From: Archangium sp. | Lineage (GTDB): Bacteria > Myxococcota > Myxococcia > Myxococcales > Myxococcaceae | DNA length: 64,000 nt | Assembly: GCA_030695565.1 (NCBI GenBank) | Contig: JAUYRZ010000056.1 | Location: 1 to 64,000 of the forward strand | Direction of reading: 5' to 3' | Shown here: positions 23,875 to 32,500 of the stretch, in pieces | Numbering within the stretch: position 1 is the first letter of the stretch | Layout of the letters: the number at the start of each line of letters is the position of its first letter | Made by a program: the position numbers and the translations under genes | Notes under the pieces: generated by a model | What the model was told of the DNA's origin: nothing | Seen by the model: the letters and a program-made list of their open reading frames with translations, nothing else | Databases searched by the model: none

Positions 23875-25617
23875 TCAGTAGACGCCGACCAGGTCGAGCA
23901 CCAGGTGCTGCGGGGCGATGGTGGTGATGCACAACGAGCCCGTCGAGCGCACCACGCCGAAGGTGGCCACCACCTCCCCCACGGTGGCGTTCTGATTCGA
24001 GTGCGTCGCCTCTCCCGTACAGTCCCAGACGCGGGCGAACCCCGGCGCCTGCGCGTCGATGCCCGTGAGCGTGAACGCCACCGCGCTGCTGCCCTGCCAG
24101 CCCGGCATCGACGAGAGCTCCACCCGCATCACCTGACCGGGCGTGGGCCGGCCCAACCAGCCACCTTCGCCGGTGCGCGTATCGAGCACGCGCGCGGGGG
24201 AGACCAGGGTGAGGCTCGCCCCACCCGCGCCGTAGTAGCCGGCCACGTCGATCACCACGTCGACCGGCACGTTGGAGAACAGACACACGTTGCCGCCGCT
24301 CACCGCCGCCAGCGCCGCGCTCGAGGCCACGCCGTCGGTGCCGAAGTTCACCGCCGAGGTCTTCACCGGAGCGCCACACGGCACCACCGAGACGAAACCC
24401 GGCTGGCCACGCGAGATGGCCGCGATGCCCAGCTGCGCCGCCATCGCCGAAGCCGGCACGCCGAAGGGCAGGAGCGAGATCGTACGCACTTCGCCGCCCC
24501 CGATGGCTGCGCCTGCGCGGGTGTCGAGCGCGCGCGTGGGGCCCAGCGCCGTGAAGCCGGCACCGCTGCTCCCGAAACGCGCCTGCTCATCGACCACCAC
24601 GTGCGTGCGCTGCGGCGAGACCATCGACACCACGCCCGAGCTCAATGAGACGATGGTCTGGTTCGCGCGCACCGTGCCTTTGAGCGCGTTGACCGTGGAG
24701 GTGGGCGCGGGGCTCCGGCCACCGAAGAGGGACAAGAAGGTGTCTGCCTCGGGCTGAACGAGCGCCACGCCCAGCGCCACCGCACGAGCACCACCCAGGT
24801 CAGCCGCGGTGAACGCTTCGGAGACCTGGTTGCCGCCGAGCACTCCGGAGTTGCGCGTGTCGAGCAGCCGCTCGGCGCCCACGCTGGTCAGCCGCAGCCC
24901 ACTCGCGCTCACGCTGAAAGCAGGCAACTGGGCAGGCACCGCCACCGCGCCCGTGGGAGCAGGCGTCGTCGCGCCAGCCGCGGCCACCCAGGCATCCAGC
25001 TTCGGGTACGCGGTGTTACCGGGGCACGAGGTCTGGCCCACCTGGCGATGACCGAGCACCGTCTGGCGATTGACGGGGAAGCGGTACTCCGCGGCGATCG
25101 CCCTCATCATCTTCTGCAATGAAGCGACCTGCGCCGCCGACGGAGCGCGCGCGGTGTAGTCGCCCATCAGCACGATCGCGACCGTGCGCGAGTTGGCGTC
25201 GCTCGCGTGCGCGCCTTCCACCCCGGTGGCCACCATCTCGTAGACGATGCCCTGCTCGTCGATCCCGAAGTGGTACATCAAATCGCACCAGCCGCGGTTG
25301 ACCCGCACCTCGCGGTCGTACCAGGCCAACCACGCCCGCGAGTCCGGCACCGAGCCCGCCACGTGATGCACGATCACCCGGTTGGGCACCTGGCCGCGGC
25401 GGCACGTGCCGGCGGGCCGAGCGCCCCACGCTTCACGCGAGACGATGCCCAGCCCCCGGCTCAGCAACGGGCGGGCGGCCGACAGCTCTGAAGAGACGCT
25501 CGCTTCGGGCGCCACCACGTCTTCGGTGGCGTCATCGAGCACCGACAGCGTCGCTTCACCGCAGCTCAGCAGGCACAGCGACAACGCCAACGACACAGCA
25601 GTCATGTGGTTTCGCAT
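23875..25617 (-). CDS. Secreted PGRP/N-acetylmuramoyl-L-alanine amidase lipoprotein with three LDTR repeats
   Basis: A 580-residue exported protein. The lipobox LLSC lies at about 16-19. A peptidoglycan-recognition/Amidase_2 domain spans about 55-212: VIVHHVAGS has the first zinc His (84), MGDYTA follows, and the GHRQ plus SCPGN segment supplies His190 and Cys198. The remainder is three repeats of about 113 residues, each with an RxLDTR motif (LDTR at about 252, 364 and 478) and ending in a VDVVIDVAGYY-like strand. The repeats probably bind the cell wall or a surface. It would cleave peptidoglycan stem peptides outside the cell, of itself or prey. A FadR-like palindrome sits 22 bases before the start. 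Confidence 0.88.
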   Translation of the reverse strand: MRNHMTAVSLALSLCLLSCGEATLSVLDDATEDVVAPEASVSSELSAARPLLSRGLGIVSREAWGARPAGTCRRGQVPNRVIVHHVAGSVPDSRAWLAWYDREVRVNRGWCDLMYHFGIDEQGIVYEMVATGVEGAHASDANSRTVAIVLMGDYTARAPSAAQVASLQKMMRAIAAEYRFPVNRQTVLGHRQVGQTSCPGNTAYPKLDAWVAAAGATTPAPTGAVAVPAQLPAFSVSASGLRLTSVGAERLLDTRNSGVLGGNQVSEAFTAADLGGARAVALGVALVQPEADTFLSLFGGRSPAPTSTVNALKGTVRANQTIVSLSSGVVSMVSPQRTHVVVDEQARFGSSGAGFTALGPTRALDTRAGAAIGGGEVRTISLLPFGVPASAMAAQLGIAAISRGQPGFVSVVPCGAPVKTSAVNFGTDGVASSAALAAVSGGNVCLFSNVPVDVVIDVAGYYGAGGASLTLVSPARVLDTRTGEGGWLGRPTPGQVMRVELSSMPGWQGSSAVAFTLTGIDAQAPGFARVWDCTGEATHSNQNATVGEVVATFGVVRSTGSLCITTIAPQHLVLDLVGVY

Positions 25618-25638
25618 GACCCGTTATCGGAAGCGCCC

Positions 25639-25655
25639 AACTGGTCTGACCAGTT
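25639..25655. promoter_or_regulatory. 17-base palindrome matching a FadR-type operator
   Basis: AACTGGTCTGACCAGTT is a perfect palindrome around one central base, 22 bases upstream of the amidase start. It matches the Escherichia coli FadR half-site pattern TGGTCNGACCA as I recall it. Its position favours an operator over the amidase promoter. The regulator is not in the window. Confidence 0.55.
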
Positions 25656-25694
25656 CAAAACGTCAACGGCTCAGACGAAATCGGCGTCTTTTCA

Positions 25695-25711
25695 GCCCCG
25701 AATTCCGGGGC
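25695..25711. terminator. Short hairpin after the outer-membrane protein gene
   Basis: GCCCCG and CGGGGC pair around the loop AATTC, 5 bases past the stop of the outer-membrane protein gene on the minus strand. No T-run follows, so intrinsic termination is only possible. Confidence 0.35.
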
Positions 25712-25716
25712 GAATT

Positions 25717-26517
25717 TCAGAAGTAGTACTTCAGCGAGAGCGTCGAGGCGATGACCGAGCCCGCGTCACCCGAGAGCGAGGTGGAGAAGCGGAAGGTCTC
25801 GTTGGTGAGCGTGTTTCCCCCGGGGCCGAGGGGGGCGAAGTTCGAGAGGCCCTGCGCCTCGCGCATGAAACCCACGCGGATCGCCGCCTCCAGGGAGAGC
25901 TCGGGCACACCGATGAAGCCGAAGAACAACTCGACCGCGCCGCGCAAGGCGAGCTCGAGCAACGAACCGGTGAGGGCGAAGCTGCCGTCGTTGAGCAACG
26001 TCGAGTAGCCCGCGCGCAGCTCGGGGGCGAGGAGCACGATCACGTGCTGCGTGCTGGCGATGGCGATCGGCAGGCCCGCGTGCGCGACCAACTGCAGGCT
26101 GGGCGTGTTCGTCAGTGCACCCGAGGTTTCAGAGCCTGCGGTCACCATGGCGCCCAGGCCCAGGTCGAGGCCCAGGCGCGAGTCGCGAAACCACCAGCGC
26201 ACCCCGAGAATGGGCGCCGACACCCGGAAGGCGCTCAACGAGCCCAGCCCGCCGAGGCCGCCACCGAGGCCACCGAACAACGGCGTCATCCCGGCCACCC
26301 CGAGGTAGCCGACGCCCACCGTGCCACTGCGGGCCTGGCGCGCCGTCGGCGGCGGAGGCATGGGCTTGAGCATCACCTTCGTGGACTCCAGGGCCTTCGG
26401 CTCGACGGCCTCCTGCTCGACGGCGGGGGGCGGCGGGGTCGGTTCAACGGCGCCCCCCTCTTGAGCGAAAGAAACAGAGGCCGCGAACAGCAGGAGGGTC
26501 GAGAGGAGACGAGCCAT
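25717..26517 (-). CDS. Outer-membrane beta-barrel protein with proline-rich N-terminus
   Basis: A 266-residue exported protein. The signal peptide MARLLSTLLLFAASVSFAQ is followed by a Pro/Glu-rich linker (about 20-60) and a beta-rich region of alternating hydrophobic residues with a glycine-rich turn (FGGLGGGLGGLGSL), ending in Phe (LSLKYYF), as expected for an outer-membrane barrel recognised by BamA. About eight to ten strands are plausible. The function is unknown; it resembles small myxobacterial porin-like proteins. The ATG at 26517 is chosen because it starts the signal peptide. It diverges from a broken lipoprotein gene across 34 bases. Confidence 0.75.
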   Translation of the reverse strand: MARLLSTLLLFAASVSFAQEGGAVEPTPPPPAVEQEAVEPKALESTKVMLKPMPPPPTARQARSGTVGVGYLGVAGMTPLFGGLGGGLGGLGSLSAFRVSAPILGVRWWFRDSRLGLDLGLGAMVTAGSETSGALTNTPSLQLVAHAGLPIAIASTQHVIVLLAPELRAGYSTLLNDGSFALTGSLLELALRGAVELFFGFIGVPELSLEAAIRVGFMREAQGLSNFAPLGPGGNTLTNETFRFSTSLSGDAGSVIASTLSLKYYF

Positions 26518-26551
26518 CGGCCGGGTGTAGCAAGCTCGAATCGCGCGCGAC

Positions 26552-26987
26552 ATGACTCGCATCAGTCCGACGTTCTTCCTCGCCGCGCTCGCGATCAGCT
26601 GCAGCGGTGCCGGCCCCGACGACAGCTTCTATCTTCGTTTCGACCCGCTGCTCGCGCCCGACACGCCGCAGTTCATCGGCGAGTTCCGCGTGGCGCTCTT
26701 CAAAGACCGCATCTTCTCCACCGGCCGCACGGGCACCGGCGAGATGCTGGCGACCAGCGTTCGGCAGATGGATCCGCGTGATGCTCCGTCAGCTCGACAA
26801 CCAGCTGCGCTGGCAACGCCTCAAGGAGCTCGACGTGGGCGAGCAGGTCAAAATCCGCTCGTTGAGCAACAACGCCGCGAAGCAGAACGGTCTCGGATCC
26901 CGCCGATGAGACCTGTCTCGGGGTCTACGTCGTCTCGATGGCCAAAGAGTCGACGATCGTGGCCAACAAGCCGGAGTCGACAGTCGA
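26552..26987 (+). pseudogene. Frameshifted small lipoprotein gene
   Basis: Three overlapping segments in three frames seem to form one protein. Frame one, from the ATG at 26552, gives a lipoprotein signal (AALAISCSG) and FYLRFDPLLAPDTPQFIGEF up to about 26765. Frame two then continues with VMLRQLDNQLRWQRLKELD to about 26895. Frame three continues ADETCLGVYVVSMAKE before running into the repeat at 26988. Each switch is in the same direction. The total would be about 140 residues. Either the gene is decayed or the assembly has two errors. The function is unknown. Confidence 0.5.
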
Positions 26988-27033
26988 GCCCCTCACCCCG
27001 ACCCTCTCCCGATGGGCCCGATGGGAGAGGGGG
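26988..27033. repeat. Dispersed palindromic element, single copy
   Basis: GCCCCTCACCCCGACCCTCT leads into a perfect 9-base stem: CCCTCTCCC (27002-27010) with GGGAGAGGG (27023-27031) around a 12-base loop. It separates the convergent broken lipoprotein gene and PBP1C gene and ends 1 base before the PBP1C stop codon. It probably works as a two-way terminator. Confidence 0.8.
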
Positions 27034-27034
27034 A

Positions 27035-29446
27035 TCAGCGGCGAACGACGAACTTCACGGTGTCGAGCAGCACGCCCGAACGATCGCGCACCTCCATCAC
27101 GTGCGCGCCCTGGGTCGCGGGCAGGTGGCCGGTGAAGGGCGGCGCCAGCTCGAGCGCCCTTTCACCATCGACCCAGATCGCGAGTGGGCCCGAAGACGAC
27201 GCGGCCCTGACGCGCACGGGGATGGCTTGATCAGCGAGCGGAAGATCAGCCAACAAGAGGAACTCGCCGCCGTTCACCGGGTGGAGCACGCGCGCGCTGC
27301 CGTCACGCTCCGCGCTGCCCATGCACGCGGCCGCCAGCCAGGGCTCGCGCGCGAGGCCTTCGTTCTTCGCCCAGTCGTAGAAGTCGAGCCCGAGATCGAC
27401 CAGCCGCCCCTGCGAGGCCGCGAGCTGCAGGCATTGCTGGCGCAGCTCGGGCGACAAGGTGGCCGAGAGCTCGCCGTGCATCTCGCACGAGCTGGTGGGG
27501 CCGGTGCCGGGCACGAAGAGCTCCTCCATCGCGGCCGGGCAGCTGGCCCCTGCGAGGTGACCGGAGAGCGGGCAGATCGCGAAGGCGTCGAGCCCGCGGC
27601 GATCCACGAGTGACTGCGGCACCACGTCTTTCATCGCCTTGGTCATCACCCGCTTGAAGATGGGGCCTGCGCCGGTGATGCCCGAAACCTGAATCATCGG
27701 GGTGCCGTCGAAGTTGCCGGCCCAGACCGCGACCGTTCGCTCCCGGGTGAACCCCACCGTCCAGTTGTCGGAGTAGCCCTTCGAGGTGCCCGTCTTCGCC
27801 GCCGCGGGGAAGGGCAGCCGCAACGCGTTGTCGATGCCGAAGGCGCGCGCACGGGCGGCGTTGTCGCTGAGGATGTGCGTCACCAACGCGACGGCGCGCG
27901 ATTCAGCAAAGCGGCGTGGCTTGAGCTCGCGGCGAACGGGCAGCGGGTTGCCTTCCGCGTCCCACGCACGAAGCACGGGCACCAACGGGTGCACCACGCC
28001 GCCCCGAGAGAGACCGGAGTACGCGCGCGCGGCTTCCCACAAGGAGACCTCTCCGTTGCCGAGCGCAAGGCCGAGGCCGTAGTGCTCTGCGCCTGACTTG
28101 AGCGAGTCGAACCCTGCGCGGCGCAACACGGCCAGCGCGTTGCCCAGGCCCACGTCGTCGGCCACCCGCACCGCGGGCACGTTGTAGGAGTTCGCCAGTG
28201 CTTCTCGTGCACGCACCGGTCCGTGCAGGCGGCGGTCGTAGTTCTTCGGCGAGTAACTGCCCTTGGGTGCGTTGAAGGCCGTGTCGAGATCGGGAATGAC
28301 CGTGGCCGGCGTGTAGCCATGCGCAAAGGCCTCGGCGTAGATGAACGGCTTGAGCGCCGAGCCGGGCTGGCGGTGCATCTGGATGCCGTCGTTCTGGCCG
28401 AAGATCGCGTCGTTGAAGAAGTCGGCAGAGCCGGCGTACGCGAGGATTTCTCCGGTGGCGTTGTCGACCACGAGGCTGGCCGCCGAGGAGACGCGCCGCT
28501 CGGTGAGGCGTCCGACTTCCTGAGCAATCTGCTCTTCGACTTCGGGTTGCAGCCGCGGATCGAGGGAGGTCTCCACCACGGCGGCCTTCGCGAGCCCCCA
28601 GTCGGAGAGGTGCGCGGCGATGTATTCCACGAAGTGTGGCGCGCGGAAGGCGGCCGTGAAGGCGGTGAGATCGAGCGGCTCTGCTTTCGCCGAAGCGACC
28701 AGGTCAGGGGTGGCGAGGCCGGTGACCTCGAGGCGTTGGAGCACCCAGGCGCGGCGGGCTTCGAGCTGACGGGGGCGGCGGTAGGGATCGTAGGCGGTCG
28801 GCCCGCGTGGGATCGAGGCCAGCATCGCGGCCTGCCCGAGGGAAAGGTGGCGGGCGCGCTTTCCGAAGTAGAGCTGCGCGGCGGCTTCGAGGCCGAAGGT
28901 GTTGTTCCCGAAGGGGATGCGGTTCAGGTACTGCGTGAGGATCTCGTCTTTCGACAGGTGCGCTTCGAGGCGCAGAGCCCAGAGCGCTTCCTGCGCTTTG
29001 CCGAAGAAGGTGCGCGGGCGCGGGACCAGGGTGCGGGCGAGCTGCTGCGTGATGGTGGAGCCGCCGGCGACGAGGTGACCTGCTTTGAGGTTCTGCTTTG
29101 CGGCTCGGAGGATCGCGGTGGGCGAGATGCCGACGTGACCGTGGAAGCGGTGATCTTCGGCGGCGAGGAACGCGGCCTGGACTTGTGGGGTGAGGTCTTC
29201 TGATTTGAGCGGCGTCGATCGGCCATCGGTGGTGCTTCGCAGCTCACGCAGGAGCTGACCGTCTCGGTCGAGGAGTTTGACCGAGGAGATCGCGCGGTAG
29301 TCGAGCAGGCCTGCTGGCAGCGGCGCTGCGATGAAGGCCAGCAGCGGCATCAGGGGGATTGCCAACAGGAGATACCTCTCCCTGCGACCGCGGGGAGAGG
29401 TCGGTCCTGAGCCTTGCGAAGGACCGGGTGAGGGGCGCTTTTTCAA
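27035..29446 (-). CDS. pbpC: Penicillin-binding protein 1C (bifunctional transglycosylase/transpeptidase)
   Basis: Up to 803 residues. After an N-terminal membrane anchor come the glycosyltransferase-51 domain (AAEDHRFHGHVGISP, GGSTITQQLAR), the transpeptidase domain with PGSALKPF (SxxK), SYN-type NSYNVP and KTGTSKG, and a C-terminal PBP1C-specific domain of about 90 residues (LHPVNGGEFLL ... KFVV). It polymerises and crosslinks peptidoglycan. It lies directly downstream of the alpha-2-macroglobulin gene, the conserved pairing in Gram-negatives. The start is unsure: TTG 29446 (used here) places part of the N-terminus within a repeat; TTG 29365 and ATG 29350 are alternatives. TTG 29446 gives a basic stretch before the membrane helix. 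Confidence 0.95.
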   Translation of the reverse strand: MKKRPSPGPSQGSGPTSPRGRRERYLLLAIPLMPLLAFIAAPLPAGLLDYRAISSVKLLDRDGQLLRELRSTTDGRSTPLKSEDLTPQVQAAFLAAEDHRFHGHVGISPTAILRAAKQNLKAGHLVAGGSTITQQLARTLVPRPRTFFGKAQEALWALRLEAHLSKDEILTQYLNRIPFGNNTFGLEAAAQLYFGKRARHLSLGQAAMLASIPRGPTAYDPYRRPRQLEARRAWVLQRLEVTGLATPDLVASAKAEPLDLTAFTAAFRAPHFVEYIAAHLSDWGLAKAAVVETSLDPRLQPEVEEQIAQEVGRLTERRVSSAASLVVDNATGEILAYAGSADFFNDAIFGQNDGIQMHRQPGSALKPFIYAEAFAHGYTPATVIPDLDTAFNAPKGSYSPKNYDRRLHGPVRAREALANSYNVPAVRVADDVGLGNALAVLRRAGFDSLKSGAEHYGLGLALGNGEVSLWEAARAYSGLSRGGVVHPLVPVLRAWDAEGNPLPVRRELKPRRFAESRAVALVTHILSDNAARARAFGIDNALRLPFPAAAKTGTSKGYSDNWTVGFTRERTVAVWAGNFDGTPMIQVSGITGAGPIFKRVMTKAMKDVVPQSLVDRRGLDAFAICPLSGHLAGASCPAAMEELFVPGTGPTSSCEMHGELSATLSPELRQQCLQLAASQGRLVDLGLDFYDWAKNEGLAREPWLAAACMGSAERDGSARVLHPVNGGEFLLLADLPLADQAIPVRVRAASSSGPLAIWVDGERALELAPPFTGHLPATQGAHVMEVRDRSGVLLDTVKFVVRR

Positions 29447-29496
29447 GTGAGGCCCCTCACCCCGACCCTCTCCCCGCTGGCGCAGGGAGAGGGAGA
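29375..29496. repeat. Paired inverted copies of the dispersed element at the macroglobulin-pbpC junction
   Basis: The left copy has CCTCTCCCTGCGACCGCGGG and the GGGGAGAGG arm; the right copy opens GCCCCTCACCCCGACCCTCT and has its own CGCAGGGAGAGGGAGA arm. They are inverted around about 16 bases containing a T5 run. Unlike most copies this one lies between tandem genes, and it overlaps the possible N-terminal codons of pbpC. Confidence 0.8.
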
Positions 29497-29504
29497 GAAT
29501 TGAT

Positions 29505-32500
29505 TCACTTCTGGGTCACCGGCGTGGGCAGCTCGACGGTGAACGTGCCGCCTTCACTGCGACCCCAGACCTCGGGCTCGTACATGAGCTCACCGCGTGC
29601 AGGCTTGAGCACGAACACACCCGGCGTGGTCGCGCGCGCCACGAAGCTGGTCACGTGCACACCCGGCGGCAAATGATCCGCGAAGATCACCACCCGGCTG
29701 TCGCGCATCTCCACGTGGTTGAAGGGGCTCCAGAACCGGTACGCCCACGGGTTGTATTCCTCTTCTTCCGCGTCGCCTTCGGCCCCGTCTTCCCCGCCCT
29801 CGTTCTCGTACCCGACGTCGTTCTGCTCCTCACCAGGTGAACGCCCGAGCTTCGCGGTGGTGGAAAGCGAGGTGTCGACCGGCTCGAGGCCCGCAGGCAG
29901 CGGTACTTCGAAGGCCGCCCAGTGACGTTCCTGGTTCGACGCGATGCGCACCCGAATTCGCACCAGATCGCCCGCGAAGAACTTGGTCGACTGCCCACCA
30001 CCCGCGTACGGCTCGAACCACCGCTGCACGAACAGCCCGCTGTCGAGCGGCTTGGTGGGCATCTCCTTCGGCGCGTACTTGAGCAGCGCCGAGTAATAGA
30101 GCACGCCCGCGCCCTCCTTCTTGAAGGTGAGCTTCTGCTCTGCCCCGCCCGACTTCGCGAGCAGCTCCTTCATGGGAATGGCCTTCACCTCGGTCTTCAT
30201 CGAGCGGCCCTTGAAGGCGATGCCCATCAGCTCGGCGGTGCCCATGGTGAGCGAGGCCTTGAAGTCCGGGGTGTCCTTCTCCTTGGTGCGCAGCACCTGG
30301 GTCAGCCCGATGAGCGACCAGGCGGCCTCCTGGGTGGTGCGCCACTGGCCGTCACCCTGCCGAACACCCGTGAGGTACTTCGCCATCTTCCCCACGAACG
30401 GATGCTCGGGGGTGATGTCGGTGAGCGCCTGCAGCACCACGCCGGTGGTGCGCGTGTCGGAGTTGAACAGCGTCGCGTAGGTCTCGTTCTGCACCTCGGC
30501 GATCGACAGGCCCTTGGGCGACTCCTTCGCGTTGTTGAGGATCTCCTGCATCAGCGCGTTGGCCTGCTTGCGATCACCCCCGCCGACGAACATCGCGTTG
30601 GCCAGCAGCGCGCGGGAGAAGATCGAGAGCTTGTCGCGCCGCGCGTAGAACTCGGCGTAGCTCGAGGGCTTGGGCTTCTTCATGCGCGCCAGCACGTAGC
30701 TGGCGAACACCCGCGTCTCGTCACCGCAGTAGATCGAGTTCCAGCAACCGCCGCAGTTACCGCCGACGACGTTGCCGAGGTACTTCTCGGCGCGCGCGAG
30801 GCGATCGGCCGGCACCGTGAAGCCGACTTCCCTGGCCCGGTAGAGCGCCATCGTCGCGTACGTGCTCGACCACGGGTCGGAGCACATCGACGAAGGCCAG
30901 TACCGGAAGCTGCCGTCACCATCCTGCAGCGAGAGAATGCTCTTCACCGTCGCGTTGATGACCTCGTCGGGATCCTTCTTGTCGGAGACGTCGAGGGTGC
31001 TGAAGAGATACGTGTTGATGAGCGCGTTCATCTCATCGTTGGCCGCTGCCTTCTTCTTGTCCGGCCCGGGCCACGGCACGCCGAACTGACCGGCGATTTC
31101 ACGCAGCGCGATGAAGGGCACCAGCCGCGACGACTGCTGCTCGAGGCAACCGTACGGGTACTCGATCAACTGCTGGAAGCCGCGATCGAAGCCACCCAGT
31201 GAGGTCGACGACATCGACACCGTCAGGCCGCCGAGATCTTCGTACACGTCCTTCGGAGGCGTGATGCCTTCGACCCGCTGATCGGTGGTGTCGCCGTAGG
31301 TCGCCACCGCGTCGGTCTCCACCGGCAGCTCGATGGGCAACTTCTCCTCGACGCCATCCGTCGCACCGCCGCCCACCACCTTGAAGCGGAACGCAGTCAC
31401 GCCCGGCTTCATGGCCTTGAAGGAGAAGCGCACCTCGCGCGGGCTGCCTTCTTTGAGCGACACCTTCTGCTCGGCCGCGCCGGTGAGCTGGGCGCCCGCG
31501 CCTTCGATGGTCGCGGTGACCGTCACTTCACTCTCCGGAATACCGTGCGCGTGCACCACCACGCCGGCCTCGAACGCATCACCCACGCGCGCGAACCGGG
31601 GCATCGCGGGCAACGCCATCACCGGCTTGTTCACCTGCACGCTGGTCTCACCGCTGCCGAAACGATCGGTCTGGGTGATCACCACCGCCATGATGCGGAA
31701 GGCGGTCAGGTTGTCGGGCAGCGAGAACGAAGTCGTCGCCGAGCCGTTGTTCACCTCGAGCGTCGGGTTGAAGAGCACCGTGGTCTTGAACTGGTTGCGG
31801 AACCCGCCCCCCGAACCATCACCACCACCACCGCCCGCCTCTTCACCCTTCTCTCCGTACGAACGCTTGCGCACCAGGTGCAGCAGCGGCTCGCCCAGGC
31901 GCATCGACAGCGGGCGCTCCGGGTAGATCGACGCGATCGGATCGGGCACTTCGTAGCTGGTGAGCCGCAGCACGGCCTCATCGACCACGTAGAGCGTCAC
32001 CTCACCCGAAGCCGGCTTGCCCGCCGAGTCCTTCACGTCGAGCGTCACGTTGACCGTCTCGCGCGGCTGGTAGTCCTTCTTGTCGGTCTTCACGGAGACC
32101 GCGAGGCGCTTGGTCTTCTTCTCCACGTTCAACTTCACCAGGCCGATGCGCGCATTGGGCCGGCCGGGATCGTCGCCGGTCTCGATGCCGCCCTCCTTCA
32201 CGCGCGAGCGCATGATCAACACGCCGGCGAACACGTTGGGCACCATCTCTTCGGTGATCGGCACGTCGATGGTGACCACCGAACCCTTGAGGTCGACCAG
32301 CTTGCGCGACAACACGCCTTCGCGCTCGACGGTGAACATCGCCTTCGCTTCGGGGTACGGCGACTTGATGAGCACCTTCGCGACGTCGCCCACGTCGTAG
32401 GTCGGCTTGTCGGTGATCAACTCCACCCGGTCGGTGTCGTTGCGCTGCCAGGCCACCCATTCGTTGCCCGTCGCGTACACACCCATCGACGACGAGTGCT

